This document shows positions 47,578 to 58,235 of a stretch of 64,000 nucleotides of DNA, piece after piece. Location of the stretch: contig OZ022339.1 of the NCBI GenBank assembly GCA_963989245.1, positions 42,053,434 through 42,117,433 of the forward strand, written 5' to 3'. The number at the start of each line of letters is the position of its first letter. Position 1 is the stretch's first letter. Below the pieces are notes generated by a model. The model searched no databases, had not been told where the DNA came from, and saw nothing but the letters and a program-made list of their open reading frames with translations. Made by a program: the position numbers and the translations under genes. Source of the DNA: Nansenia antarctica (Eukaryota; Chordata; Actinopteri; Argentiniformes; Microstomatidae).

Positions 47578-47995
47578 GTAGCGGCCGTACCACCTTGTCA
47601 AGCCTGATCTCGTCAGATCTCAGAAGCTAAGCAGGGCTGGGCCTGGTTAGTAACCTGGATGGGAGTCCAAAAAAGGGTGAAAGCCTGGTTGCCGTGGCAC
47701 ATATATGTGGCTTGGGGTTGGCATGTTCCCCCCATGTCCACTAGGGGTCTCCTTCACCCCACATGGAAAGACATGCCAAAGTGAACACCCGTCCCTGACC
47801 ACGATGGTGAAGAACGCTACTTGGTCCCCGGGGCGCCGGGTGTCGGTTCAAGCCGCGCCAAAAGGGCGACCGCTGCCCCTGGCTGCCAGTGGAGGAATGG
47901 CAGCCCGGATGGGTTACAAAGGCAGAGGACAATTTCCACCTGGCGACCCGCCGAAGATAGTGCTTGTGTTTGTGTGTGTGTTCACCTAAAAAAAA
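47578..47995 (+). repeat. 5S rRNA-derived SINE-like element
   Basis: The first about 95 bp closely follow vertebrate 5S rRNA, including CGGCCGTACCACC, CTGATCTCGTCAGATCTC, AGAAGCTAAGCAGGGC (A-box region of the internal control region) and GGTTAGTAACCTGGATGGGA (C-box region). After GGGAGTCC it leaves 5S sequence. The downstream body holds GGGTTACAAAGGCAGAGGAC and AATTTCCACC, like a common fish SINE tail, and ends near an A-rich run. A chimeric head and foreign tail indicate a SINE3-type element rather than a functional 5S gene. Confidence 0.82.
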
Positions 47996-48089
47996 CTTGC
48001 ATGTGTGTGATCTGAGTGTAAAACTGCCGTGTGTGGCCATTAAAAGACCATCAAGGTCTGATTTCTCTTTCTCTTCTCTCATGTGGGAA

Positions 48090-48260
48090 TACGGTACATG
48101 TGGGAAAACTAGGGTTGGGGTTAGGGTTAGGGTTAGGGTTAGACATGCCAGCATGTACCAAGTCGACATTTTATGCTGCCATTCAATTCAATTCAATTCA
48201 ATTCATGTTGAATTGTCCCCGGAAATGCCAACATAAACCGTTTTCCCACATGGACCGTAA
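48090..48260. repeat. Short inverted-repeat element with telomere-like and (AATTC)n core
   Basis: The ends TACGGTACATGTGGGAAAAC and GTTTTCCCACATGGACCGTA are inverted repeats with one mismatch over 20 bp. Between them are four to five TTAGGG units (about 48116-48141) and a (ATTCA)n tract (48181-48205). Size about 170 bp; no ORF. A MITE or fold-back element is likely. Confidence 0.78.
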
Positions 48261-49359
48261 CATACATTTAACATTTCAAGCCATCTGCTGGCCATTTGTG
48301 ATATAGCTTTGGATTAGCGCCTCTTCTTCTTTGGTCTTCAGTCTAGGATGTGGGAAATCAGTTCTTTAACTAGTTATATTATACTCTTTGTCATCAAGTT
48401 AATATAGGTCTCTGGGGTCCCCCAAACATGTCATTTAAGTGTGTTGCTGAAAATACCATTCAGATTTGAATCTAAAGGCATTCTAACATGCCTCTCCAAC
48501 CCTCTGTTTCATGACAGGTGGTTTCGATGTGTTCAGCTTTAAATGCAAATGAGCTGCTTCTCCAGCCACGACACTCTGGAACTCGTTAAAAAATGTTGCA
48601 TGTGGGACTATATGGTTTTGCAACCAATTTATTGAGTGCAATGTTTACTAATACAATGAAAAGACTTGTGTGTTTTATTAAATTGGATGAATGCCAGAGT
48701 AGGATACTCAACAAGTACTCATGTTATGGATTTAACGTGTTGGACGCAAGTGATTTGAGAAAATAATTTTATCAGGTTACAATTTACACTTTATTCAAGA
48801 TAGTGTGTGTGTCAGAAATGCTTTGATGGTCTGAGCAAGTTAGCTGTTGGGTGCTAATAAAGGTATACAATGTTGCCAAGCCAAGGAATTCCTGCAGTTT
48901 GACCATTTAGTGCTAGTGCTAACATTCACGACACTAGTGTTAGGGCTAGCTAGTTCAACACGCCTCACAGCACAATAATGTTTTAAATACTAACATTTAC
49001 CTCGTCTGCAGTTTTGTCACAGAGAGTTGGTATTGAATGCTGTTTCAGGAAAAGTTGCGTGGCTAGTCCTACTTTGTACTGACCCAGTTGCCATCAAAAA
49101 TAAACTTTATCCATGCAGCTCTTCTGTCCTCTGCGGTTGGGGGCCAATGTAGCAATTTGTGCTGGTCTGTGCAGCCAACAACCAAGGAGTTGCCATGCTT
49201 AGCTCTTAGCTTGGACATAATCCTAGCGGGTCCAGTGAAAAAAATGGTGAACCTTTGCTACGGTTATTTAGTTCTCAAGCCATGGGCGGAGATGGAGGCC
49301 GGTGTAATTCTAATGAGACCTGTTTGTGACGTAGAAAACTGAGGCAACTTGTTGAAACA
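48261..49359. other. Unassigned DNA
   Basis: No recognised gene or repeat. An 84-codon frame at 49088-49342 has no known domain. Confidence 0.4.
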
Positions 49360-49415
49360 GAATCAGAATGATTTTTATTGCCAAGTATAGAAAGGAAATT
49401 GACTGGTGAGGTTGG
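49360..49415 (-). repeat. LINE 3' terminal scrap plus (GT)n
   Basis: CAGAATCAGAATGATTTTTA then TTGCCAAG is, on the minus strand, the end of a LINE 3' UTR of the type seen at 51495-51525 (GGCAATAAA, then TCTGAAT repeats). A (GT)n tract follows to 49446. Confidence 0.65.
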
Positions 49416-49774
49416 TGTGTGTGTGTGTGTGTGTGCGTGTGTGTGTGAGACACAGGGGGGTGATCGTATGATTTCTGAAGTAGACAGCCCACAAAAACTG
49501 ACTGGGTTGTTTTATTTCACAGTTGTGTGTTAGCAGGCTCATCAGAGACCCAAATGTATGTGCACAATCATTGAAAAATATGGGACTTTTAATGGCTTGT
49601 TAGTTTCATGCAGCTGAAAGAAAAGATTAACCCCTCAAGGAGGCAGTGCAACGGTCTCCCCAACTCATCCAAAGCAAACCAGTCAAAGAGTTACTGAACA
49701 CCACCCGGGCCAAGCAGTGTTAGATAGGAGTGGGAATGAGAACAAACCTGCTACATCATAGTCTTTTTAAAAAC

Positions 49775-49905
49775 TTTATTCCAGATTGCTTTTTCAAGGA
49801 TTGGAATGTTACAATTGAGTTAATACCAATGTTTGGTCTAAATTTCATGTGAATAGCTGCAATGTTGAATGAAAAAATGTTGATGAATTGTATTATTTGC
49901 CGGCC
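49775..49905 (+). repeat. Tc1 terminal region fragment
   Basis: Shares GAGTTAATACCAATGT, TTGGTCTAAAT and TCATGTGAATAGCTGCAATG with the right part of the Tc1-like element at 34845-34900. Neither terminus is intact. Confidence 0.7.
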
Positions 49906-50324
49906 ATTCCTGAACCTTACACCAAAAGTCAGGCACGTTGAGGGCAATACCAAAACAGATGATCTATTCCCTAATGTACCTCACTACCAATACATGACAG
50001 GGTTTGAAAAAAAAGTCTGCATGTCTGGCAACGTAATTTTTCAGTTTTTCCAGGTAGATTATAAGCTTTCAAATGATGTGTCATACATTGAAATCTGAAA
50101 GAAGTCATGCATATTTGAATGTTGATACTCCCCAAATCACCAAGCCGAGAAATCCACCCTCAAAGTATTTTCAGCCTTTTTTCACAGGTAGGTAATGGGT
50201 GGGAACAATAGCTGGTTAACTCCATCCTGACCACTCCCTGAAGACAACCACTCCCCCATTACACTATCTGTCATTATCTACCTGTCATCTGTCAGTGGGG
50301 TTGTCAGCTAACCCTAAGGAATCA
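49906..50324. other. Unassigned DNA
   Basis: About 50040-50190 is similar to 3700-3850 (see that entry). Nothing else is recognised. Confidence 0.35.
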
Positions 50325-51525
50325 AACTTGCAGGGCTGACAACTACACCAGGATCCTGTTCGTGGACTTCAGCTCGGCCTTCAACGCGATCCTCCCACAC
50401 ATCCTGGAGCACCAGCTATCCCTGCTGCAGGTGCCGGACTCCACCTGCAGGTGGATTACGGACTTCCTGACTGACAGGTCTCAGCGGGTGAAGCTGGGGA
50501 AGAGCATTTCCAGCTCCAGGTCCACCAGCACGGGCTCCCCGCAGGGCTGCGTCCTGTCTCCAGCACTGTTCTCCCTGTACACCAACAACTGTGTCTCCCG
50601 CCACCCCTCGGTCAAGCTCCTGAAGTTTGCAGACGACACCACCCTGGTGGGCCTCATCTCCAGGGGGGACGAATCTGCCTACAGGGGTGAGATCGAGGGG
50701 CTGCAGAGCTGGTGCAGTTTTAACAACCTGGAGCTCAATGCTCTAAAAACAGTGGAGATGGTGGTGGACTTCCGCAGGAAAGCAGCCCTGCCCCCTCCCA
50801 TCACACTGGGAGGTACCCCGGTGGCCTCTGTGGAGTCATGCCGCTTTCTAGGCATGACCATCTCTCGGGACCTAAAGTGGGAGCGGAACACCGAGGCCCT
50901 CACTAAGAAGGCCCAGAAGAGGATGTTCTTCCTCCGGCAGCTGAGGAAATTCGGGCTGCCGAGGTCCATGATGGTCCAGTTCTACACGGCCATCATAGAG
51001 TCCATCCTCACCCACTTCATCATCACCTGGTTCCCTGCTGCAACAGCCATGGACAAGGCCAAGTTGCAGAGGGTTATACGTGCAGCGGAGAGTGTGATCG
51101 GCTGCCCCTTGCCCTCCCTCAACTCCCTGCACGACACCAGGGCTCTGAGGATGGCCGACCCCTCCCACCCCGGCCACGGCCTCCTCACCCTGCTTCCCTC
51201 TGGGAGAAGGTTGCGCCTGCCTAAAACAGTAAAGGCCCGCCACAGGCTCAGTTTTTTCCCCTCAGCCGCCAGGCTGCTAAATGACTCTGGCTTCCCCCTC
51301 CCCCCCGCCCCCAAGTCTGCCCAGGACTGAATATGCACTAGACCTTTGAAGAACACTATCCAATGCACTGTCTGTCCTGTGTTGTCCTGTTTTTGCATTT
51401 GTATCTGTTTTTGTTTATGTATACATGTGAAAAAAGCATAAATGCACCTACTGTAATGCCAAAACAAATTCCTATATGTGTCAAGCATAATGGCAATAAA
51501 CGTTATCTGAATCTGAATCTGACAT
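50325..51525 (+). mobile_element. 5'-truncated CR1/Rex1-like LINE
   Basis: A 5'-truncated insertion containing the second half of ORF2, a 3' UTR of about 190 bp with GGCAATAAACG, and a short tail of TCTGAA-type repeats (about 51508-51522). Its coding part is open to the stop, so the copy is fairly young. Confidence 0.9.
50341..51330 (+). pseudogene. LINE reverse transcriptase, C-terminal half, frame intact
   Basis: The frame enters in the RT domain at RILFVDFSSAFNAILPH, which contains the first catalytic Asp. It continues with WITDFLTDRSQRVKLG, TGSPQGCVLSPALFSLYTN and KFADDTTLVGLIS with the catalytic ADD. The C-terminal region follows: FLGMTISRDLKWE, KKAQKRMFFLRQLRKFG and the LPSLNSLHDTRALR and DPSHPGHGLLTLLPSGRR blocks. 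The stop is at 51328-51330. The endonuclease and the first RT blocks are missing because of 5' truncation, so no true start codon exists. The family is the same broad group as 21406-22065 and 24925-25585 but a different subfamily. No frameshift is seen in about 330 codons. Confidence 0.92.
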
Positions 51526-52395
51526 GTTTAAATTGCAAAATAATAATCATAATAATAGTTCAAGATTCATTCTTTTTTATTGCCATGTGTGCCAAAAGTT
51601 TATTACATCCCATTATACAAGTATGCTACAAGAGTGTAAAATTCTTATGGCTTCAGTCTCAGTCGATATTGCAGCAGCAAGAGAAAACATAATGGAAATG
51701 GGAAAAATTAGGCAAGATACAATTGAGCAACACAATAATAGAATGGGAATTCTAATGTTGTGTCCGTCTGTATGCATTTATCATTAGTCCATAAAGAATC
51801 TAGTGGGACTTTGTGTAGGCTAGTTCCTTCTGATCCCATCTGGGCATCAAAGCTATAATAAAAATAGAATTGTGGAGGCTGGTGACTTCCAGAATTAAGG
51901 AGGCCAATTTTTTCCCGCTTGCTCGCTTCACTCGCGATGGAATGGTCCCTGTTCTTCTCATCTGTCTTTGTGCTGGCCAAAGGCATACTATTTGGAGTGT
52001 AAGCTACAATCAGAATCAATCAGTTAGTGTATTTCTTCACCAGTGTTGCCACAGTTACTTTGAAAAAGTATTCTGATTACTGATTACTGATTACTCCTTT
52101 AAAAAGTAATCTAGTTACTTTACTGATTACTTGATTTTAAAAGTAACTAAGTTAGATTACTAGTTACTTTTTTAGTTACTATTGGCAGCTGCCTAGGCAC
52201 CCAACCCCCCCCCCCCCCCCCCCCCCCCGCAACATAAAAATGAAAACTGGTTTTGCCAAAACTCACTTTATTTTAACAGTAACTTAAATTACATAATTAA
52301 ACTTTAAACAATAACTTAAAACAACAAAATAAAGAGTCTTTCTTTGCCTCACCCAACATAAATACTTGTTTTTAAACAATAAAATAAATATAATC
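51526..52395. other. AT-rich DNA with GATTACT-rich repeat and poly-C run
   Basis: About 52050-52190 is rich in AGTTACTTT/GATTACT motifs, a common kind of fish non-autonomous repeat. A pure C run of about 24 bp follows at 52205-52228. The 5-bp TAATC just before the LTR at 52396 could be half of a target duplication; the partner lies outside the window. Confidence 0.5.
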
Positions 52396-53364
52396 TGTTG
52401 TGAAGGCCCACAGTTTAGTGCCAGTTTAGTTTCCCCAAACCAGCCCTATTTTTGCCCCTAGTATTTCCTTTGTTATTTTCTATACAATTATATACGTTTC
52501 GTGAAGTATATGTATTATTCTTGTAATGTTTTATGCATATGTTTGATGACGTAGTATCCGGGGTGTGTCTGTGACCCGGATGCTACGTTCGGTGGTGGTA
52601 TATAAGAGACGGAAGGGCGGAGTCAGTCAGTGTGTGGTGAGCAGCAGAACGAGAGAGAAGCAGTACGAGAGAGAATAACGAGAAGCCGATCCAAGAGGGC
52701 GGATTCAGCAGCGCGCACCCCGTGCAGCAACTGAAGACGCCAGGAAAGCGATCATCGAGTGTACCACGGTAGCCCGTTTTAGTTGTGTTCGACGTTGGAC
52801 CAAGCGGGACGCCGGCTGGACATTAATCGTCGCCTCCACGAGCAAACACAGACTCCAGCGGAGCTTCAACGCGGACCACTTCATCGACGCACATGCCAGT
52901 CAACCAGGCCTCAACGCGCACCACGCCACTGGACTATAAGCCTGTTCAGGCCAGAGACTGTCAGTGAGTGATTGAGAGTGTGTGTGGCCGGCCGGGTGGG
53001 AATGTATATATGGGGATGTATACAACCGTCGTGTAATAAATGTGTTGTTCATCTGTAATACCGTGTGTTAGTTGTTTGTAGCTTCAATGCTAATGCTAGT
53101 TGTTTGTAGCTTCAATGCTAATGCTAGTTGTTTGTAGCGCTAATGCTAATGCTAGTTGTTTGTAGCGCTAATGCTAATGCTAGTTGTTTGAAGGCTAATG
53201 CTAATGCTAGTTCCCTTGCTAATGCTAACGACATTAACTGCCAGTCTAACGGTTTGCTGTCGCCCCCTGCCTGTATCCTCCTATACTGCCTATTTAGCTC
53301 CCTTAGTTAGATAACCAGCCCTTTCCTAAAGTATACAGTCCTTTTCAGCTACTCCCTGGTTACA
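52396..53364 (+). repeat. BEL/Pao 5' LTR (left LTR, 969 bp)
   Basis: Begins TGTTGTGAAGG and ends TTACA, fitting TG...CA LTR ends. It has a TATA box (TATATAAG, 52599-52606) with a TGACGTA motif 50 bp upstream, and a polyadenylation signal AATAAA at 53035-53040, so R would run from about 52630 to about 53060. The U5 part holds four or five copies of a unit built from GCTAATGCTAGTTGTTTGTA (about 53070-53225). The other two LTRs start at 56469 and 62422 and appear identical to this one outside an insertion. Confidence 0.93.
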
Positions 53365-53366
53365 AT

Positions 53367-53384
53367 TGGTCCTTCGAGCCGGAT
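53367..53384 (+). other. Primer binding site
   Basis: TTGGTCCTTCGAGCCGG starts 2 bp after the LTR. TGG pairs with the CCA end of a tRNA, so this is the expected minus-strand primer site. The same site follows the middle LTR at 58469. Which tRNA it matches was not determined. Confidence 0.8.
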
Positions 53385-53402
53385 TGGTAGTGTAGTGATA
53401 GC

Positions 53403-54374
53403 ATGGCTGAGCACAGCCAACCAGACCAGACAGTTACCCCCCCTTCTCCGCCCCCTGAGCCAGAGCCACGACCACAGAGAGTCCCGCGGTTGCCTCCGAG
53501 GTTACAGGAGTATGAGCTTGAGCTCGAAAGCTCACTGAGTGATAGCGAGGAGCGCACTCCACGGGATACAGTGGTCGGAGAGGCCGAGGAGTCCGCCGGC
53601 GCGCGGGTGGCTAGCACTGAGACAGCCCTCAACGAGCACCAGCCTGAGGATGAGATGGCAGAACCGCAGGGTTTTGCCGTGGAAACGGAAGAACAGGAAG
53701 GAGAGGCCCGGTCCGACAGCGCCTGCGGGCGGAAGAGGGAGGGCCTCAGCCTTAACGATCTGCCTCCCAGTACGGCGCGCTCGAGACCTAGCTCCTGCCG
53801 CTCAGTGGCTTCCTACCGGTCCAGGGCTTCCGTGGGCAGTTCTGCCTCTGGGGCGGATAGCCTGCACTCCAGAGGGAGTGGTGCCGCGCTGTCCGAATGT
53901 ATGCGCCAACAGGCCGAGATGGCGTTAGAGCGGGAGCGCCAACAGGCCGAGGTGACGTTAGAGCGAGAACGCCTCCAGTTCGAGCGTGAACGAGAGAGGG
54001 AACGCATCCATTTCGAGCGTGAACGCCTCCAGATGGGGACGGCGGAGAGACAGCGCCAGGAGGCGCTAGAACGCGAACGCCTCCAGATGGACGGAGCGGA
54101 ACGCGTGGCCAGCCTCCAGCGCCAGGAGGCGCTAGAACGCGAACGCCTCCAGATGGACGGAGCGGAACGCGTGGCCAGCCTCCAGCGCCAGGAGGCGCTA
54201 GAACGTGAACACTTCCAGATGGAGCGCGACCGCCTCCAGACGGAGAGGCAGATGAACGGAGCGGAACGTGCGGCGGAGAGACAGCGCCAGGAGGCGTTAG
54301 AGAGGGAACGCATCCAGTACGAGCGCGAGCGCCTCCAGACTCCAGAGGTTCCGGCGACAGCAGCGCGTTCGTAA
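53403..54374 (+). pseudogene. BEL/Pao gag, upstream copy, truncated by an 851-bp deletion
   Basis: 323 codons from MAEHSQPDQ, identical to the first about 312 residues of the downstream copy. It has a Pro-rich, acidic, probably disordered N-terminus and then a long Glu/Arg-rich coiled-coil region. After GCGCGAGCGCCTCCAG (ending 54338) the sequence jumps to the position matching 60301 in the other copy. The 851-bp loss removes the capsid-like part of Gag and shifts the frame, giving a short foreign tail and a stop at 54372-54374. The start was chosen as the first ATG, 39 bp after the LTR, with the same spacing in both copies. A truncated Gag without capsid or zinc knuckles is unlikely to assemble. 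Confidence 0.93.
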
Positions 54375-54384
54375 CCCCGAGAAG

Positions 54385-56445
54385 TTGGGTCTGAGCATGG
54401 CTGCCTTCGCGGAGTTCCTACTGGAGGAAGTGCATGACACCAACGTAGACGCCATGGGTTACGCTGAGCCGAAGAAGGAGAGGGAGAAGGGAGACCGCTG
54501 GGACGGGCCGAGCTCGAACAGAGGACGCCCAGTAGGAGTGCTGCACACGGAGGAGGAGCCTCGGAGAGAGAGGACCACCCGACCTGAGGGAAAGGATTCC
54601 TCTCAACCCCCTCCAAAGGGACGGAGAGGTCCACCGCCATGTCCGTACTGCACCAGCGAGCACTGGCTCAATGAGTGCAGTGACTTCAACAACCTGAGTA
54701 CCGAGGCCAAGCAGAGGTGGCTCGAGAAGAACCAGAGGTGCTGGAACTGTGGGCGCGACCATCTGGCGAAGAACTGCACCTTGAGGAGGAAGTGCAACCG
54801 CTGTGAGGAGGTCCACCTCCACATCCTACACGAGGTCTCCCTCGCCAGGTCCACGGAGGGCAACAGAAGCCCTAGGTCCGGTCGCGCACCGGAAGAGGAA
54901 ACCCCTGTCTACTACCTAGACTCGCCACAGAGCAGCGGCTCCAAGGTTCTACTGAAGGTGGTGAAGGTCCGACTTCACCACAACAACGCTGTGTACGACA
55001 CGTACGCCGTTCTAGACGACGGGTCGGAACGGACCATCCTTCTCCAGGGGGCAGTGCGCCAGTTGGGGCTCCAAGGGACTGCGGAGAAGCTGACTCTGCG
55101 CACGATACGTCGCGACCTTAAAGAGGTCACCGGGGCGAGAATCAACTTCTCTATCTCCCCGGCGGGGCGGCCGTCGGATAGACATCGGCTTCAGAATGTC
55201 TTCACCGCCGACCAGCTAGCGCTCTCCCGCTACGACTACCCCCTGGAGAGGTTACGCGCAAGATATCCCCACCTACGGGGAGTAGACCTACATCCGATAG
55301 AAGGAGCGGAGCCAACCCTTCTCATCGGCTCGGACAACGCTGAACTGATCGTGTCGCTCCGTCCTCCGCTGAGAGGACCACGAGGCTGCCCGATGGCTGT
55401 TAAGACTGCGCTTGGGTGGGCCCTCCAAGGCGCTACCGAGTGGAGAGAGAGGGACGGGAGAGCTACGTCATCCCTCCATGTCCGAACCGAAGAAGCAAAC
55501 CAACCAACCGGACCGCCTGGAGTGGAATCTATTGCTGCCAGTGCACCTGGAACAGTTAGTACCACAAATGGTTCACCACAGGATGACCAACCGAAGAAGA
55601 AGTCTCTGTGGACAGAGCATAAGTCTCTGGATGGGAAGCCTTACTACTACAACTCCCAGACTAAGGAGTCCCGGTGGTGGCGCTACCGTGCCATGGCGGC
55701 AACAGCTGTTGCCGAGGAACACCTGCAGGTGGCCATGCACCCTCACGTGGCCGAGGTCAGCATTGACGCACCCGTCAACTCCGTCAAGTACACGTCAGCC
55801 ATGAAAGTCTCAGCCAGTATGGTAGACGCCTCCAAGGAGGAAAGGCCGAAGTTGGCGAAGAAGAGAGTAAAGTGGAACCCAGAAGAGGAGGCCAAGCAGG
55901 CCTTCAAAGAGCTTCTGGAGGAGGATGGTGGTTCATCCGACGCGTCATGGGAGCAAACCCTGAGGATGATCATCAACGACCCACGCTACAGCGCCCTGCC
56001 CAAGCTGAGTGAGAAGAAGCAAGCGTTTAAGGCCTACCAGGCTAAGAAGGAGAAGGAACAAGCCAAGCAGCTCAGGAAGAGGAACTGGGAGGCGCTGAAG
56101 AGCATTCTGGACAACATGGCCAACGTCACCTACCGCACCACCTGGTCCGAGGCCCAGCAGTACCTGCTGGACGACCCCTACTTCGTTGCGTACGAGGAGC
56201 TGGAGAACATGGATAAGGAAGACGCTCTGCTCTGCTTCGAGGAGCACATCCGCGCCCTGGAGAAGGAGGAGAAGCAGAAGACTCTGCTGAGGGAGAGAAA
56301 CAACTTGTCCGAAGGTGCCATGGTACTGGACCACGACCAGTCCCTTCCACGCGCCGCCTGGCAGACAGGCAGAGTGGTCGACACTATCACCTCCTACTTC
56401 GCGCTGCTGGAGCAGCCTAGCCAGTGTGCCTTCTTAGTTAACTGA
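54385..56445 (+). pseudogene. Zinc knuckle, protease and PRPF40-like segment, upstream copy (separated from gag)
   Basis: This 686-codon open frame matches the last about 686 residues of the downstream 1297-codon frame, apparently without differences. It contains the two Cys-rich knuckles (CPYCTSEHWLNEC and CWNCGRDHLAKNC), the aspartic protease motif VLDDGSERT, one WW domain, FF domains and the short pol C-terminal remnant. Because of the deletion upstream it is in a different frame from gag, so it could only be made by internal initiation (the first ATG of this frame, at 54385, is not a natural start) or frameshifting. It is therefore likely dead as part of the Gag-Pro fusion. The polypurine-rich end (around 56456-56468, ATGGGGCGGC) and the middle LTR follow. 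Confidence 0.9.
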
Positions 56446-57899
56446 AACCGAGGGTTTCATGGGGCGGCTGTTGTGAAGGCCCACAGTTTAGTGCCAGTTT
56501 AGTTTCCCCAAACCAGCCCTATTTTTGCCCCTAGTATTTCCTTTGTTATTTTCTATACAATTATATACGTTTCGTGAAGTATATGTATTATTCTTGTAAT
56601 GTTTTATGCATATGTTTGATGACGTAGTATCCGGGGTGTGTCTGTGACCCGGATGCTACGTTCGGTGGTGGTATATAAGAGACGGAAGGGCGGAGTCAGT
56701 CAGTGTGTGGTGAGCAGCAGAACGAGAGAGAAGCAGTACGAGAGAGAATAACGAGAAGCCGATCCAAGAGGGCGGATTCAGCAGCGCGCACCCCGTGCAG
56801 CAACTGAAGACGCCAGGAAAGCGATCATCGAGTGTACCACGGTAGCCCGTTTTAGTTGTGTTCGACGTTGGACCAAGCGGGACGCCGGCTGGACATTAAT
56901 CGTCGCCTCCACGAGCAAACACAGACTCCAGCGGAGCTTCAACGCGGACCACTTCATCGACGCACATGCCAGTCAACCAGGCCTCAACGCGCACCACGCC
57001 ACTGGACTATAAGCCTGTTCAGGCCAGAGACTGTCAGTGAGTGATTGAGAGTGTGTGTGGCCGGCCGGGTGGGAATGTATATATGGGGATGTATACAACC
57101 GTCGTGTAATAAATGTGTTGTTCATCTGTAATACCGTGTGTTAGTTGTTTGTAGCTTCAATGCTAATGCTAGTTGTTTGTAGCTTCAATGCTAATGCTAG
57201 TTGTTTGTAGCGCTAATGCTAATGCTAGTTGTTTGTAGCGCTAATGCTAATGCTAGTTGTTTGAAGGCTAATGCTAATGCTAGTTCCCTTGCTAATGCTA
57301 ACGACATTAACTGCCAGTCTAACGGTTTGCTGTCGCCCCCTGCCTGTATCCTCCTATACTGCCTATTTAGCTCCCTTAGTTAGATAACCAGCCCTTTCCT
57401 AAAGTATACAGTCCTTTTCAGCTACTCCCTGGGGTCCGTTTCACTAAAGGTGGCTTAATATAGCGGCGCTATAATTAAATGCGGCGCTCAGGGACCTCGA
57501 GATTGGTATTCAAGCCTCAGGTGATTCCTCGAATGAGGATCAGCCTTGTGTCATCAGTGTTCACAGAAGACAGGCTTACAAATCTTCGATATGGGCGCGT
57601 GCACGCAGACATAAAAAGCCCTGAAGTGTCGATCTGTCGAAATGAAGATACTCCACTCTGCAGGGGTACTACATTTGCGCAGCATGCCGAATTATTGATT
57701 TTTATGAAAACTGAAAAATAAGATGTAAAATAGTGCAATACTGCCGCAATTAACAAGGCGAGGGAAATGGTTTGGCAAGAAATTGCTGACCGATTAAATG
57801 CGTAGGTCATACTAGCCCCAGTTATTGTTATATGTTCATATTTTAATAAATGAATATTACTACTGTGGTGATATCCGCAGCAGGCTACAAACCATCATA

Positions 57900-57992
57900 T
57901 CGCCACAATGGCCTAGTGGTATTGACTGCTGCCATAGGATTTATTCGTCATTTTATATCAGTGGTTCGAATCCCTCTACAGACGCACTTTTT
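57900..57992 (+). ncRNA. tRNA-like sequence (pol III type), plus strand
   Basis: An A-box-like TGGCCTAGTGGTATTG (57909-57924) and a perfect B box GGTTCGAATCC (57963-57973) lie about 40 bp apart, followed by TTTTT (57988-57992) as in a pol III terminator. The stretch between them is too long and A/T-rich for a normal anticodon arm, so this is probably a SINE head or tRNA pseudogene rather than a working tRNA. Confidence 0.6.
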
Positions 57993-58138
57993 ACTGCATT
58001 TCGTTGTCTGAATCTAATCTAAAATCTCATCTAAAAAAGTATTGTAGGCTATAAAATTATGGTGCAGGCTAATTTACAAGAACTGACACGATTACAATGG
58101 TGTTTGAAACCTTTGCATGAAATCTTCGGTTAAATGTA

Positions 58139-58235
58139 AAAAAAAAAAAAAATGAATGACTTAGTCAAGTCTCGAACTCACAACCTTTGGAACTCGAGTC
58201 CGCAGCCTTAACCACTACACCAGCGAGACCGCTGT
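58139..58235 (-). ncRNA. tRNA-like sequence (pol III type), minus strand
   Basis: On the minus strand GCTGGTGTAGTGGTTAAGGC (A box) is followed by GTGAGTTCGAGAC (B box) and, about 20 nt later, a T run (complement of the A run at 58139-58152). The spacing A box to B box (about 35 bp) is close to a real tRNA with a normal anticodon arm. It faces the plus-strand tRNA-like sequence at 57900. A tRNA-derived SINE head or a tRNA pseudogene are both possible; folding was not computed. Confidence 0.62.

Noticed and set aside
47578..47675. Functional 5S rRNA gene
   Set aside because: The 3' third of 5S is missing, there is no T-run terminator at the right place and the text runs into a SINE-like body.
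52783..53310. Small plus frames in the LTRs (62 and 60 codons)
   Set aside because: They repeat in every LTR because the LTR is repeated; the second is a translation of the GCTAATGCTAG repeats. No known domain.
53813..54640. Long minus-strand frames across gag (252-275 codons)
   Set aside because: Antisense shadows of the Glu/Arg-rich coiled coil; they read as Arg/Ser repeats without domains. The same holds at 58915-59673.
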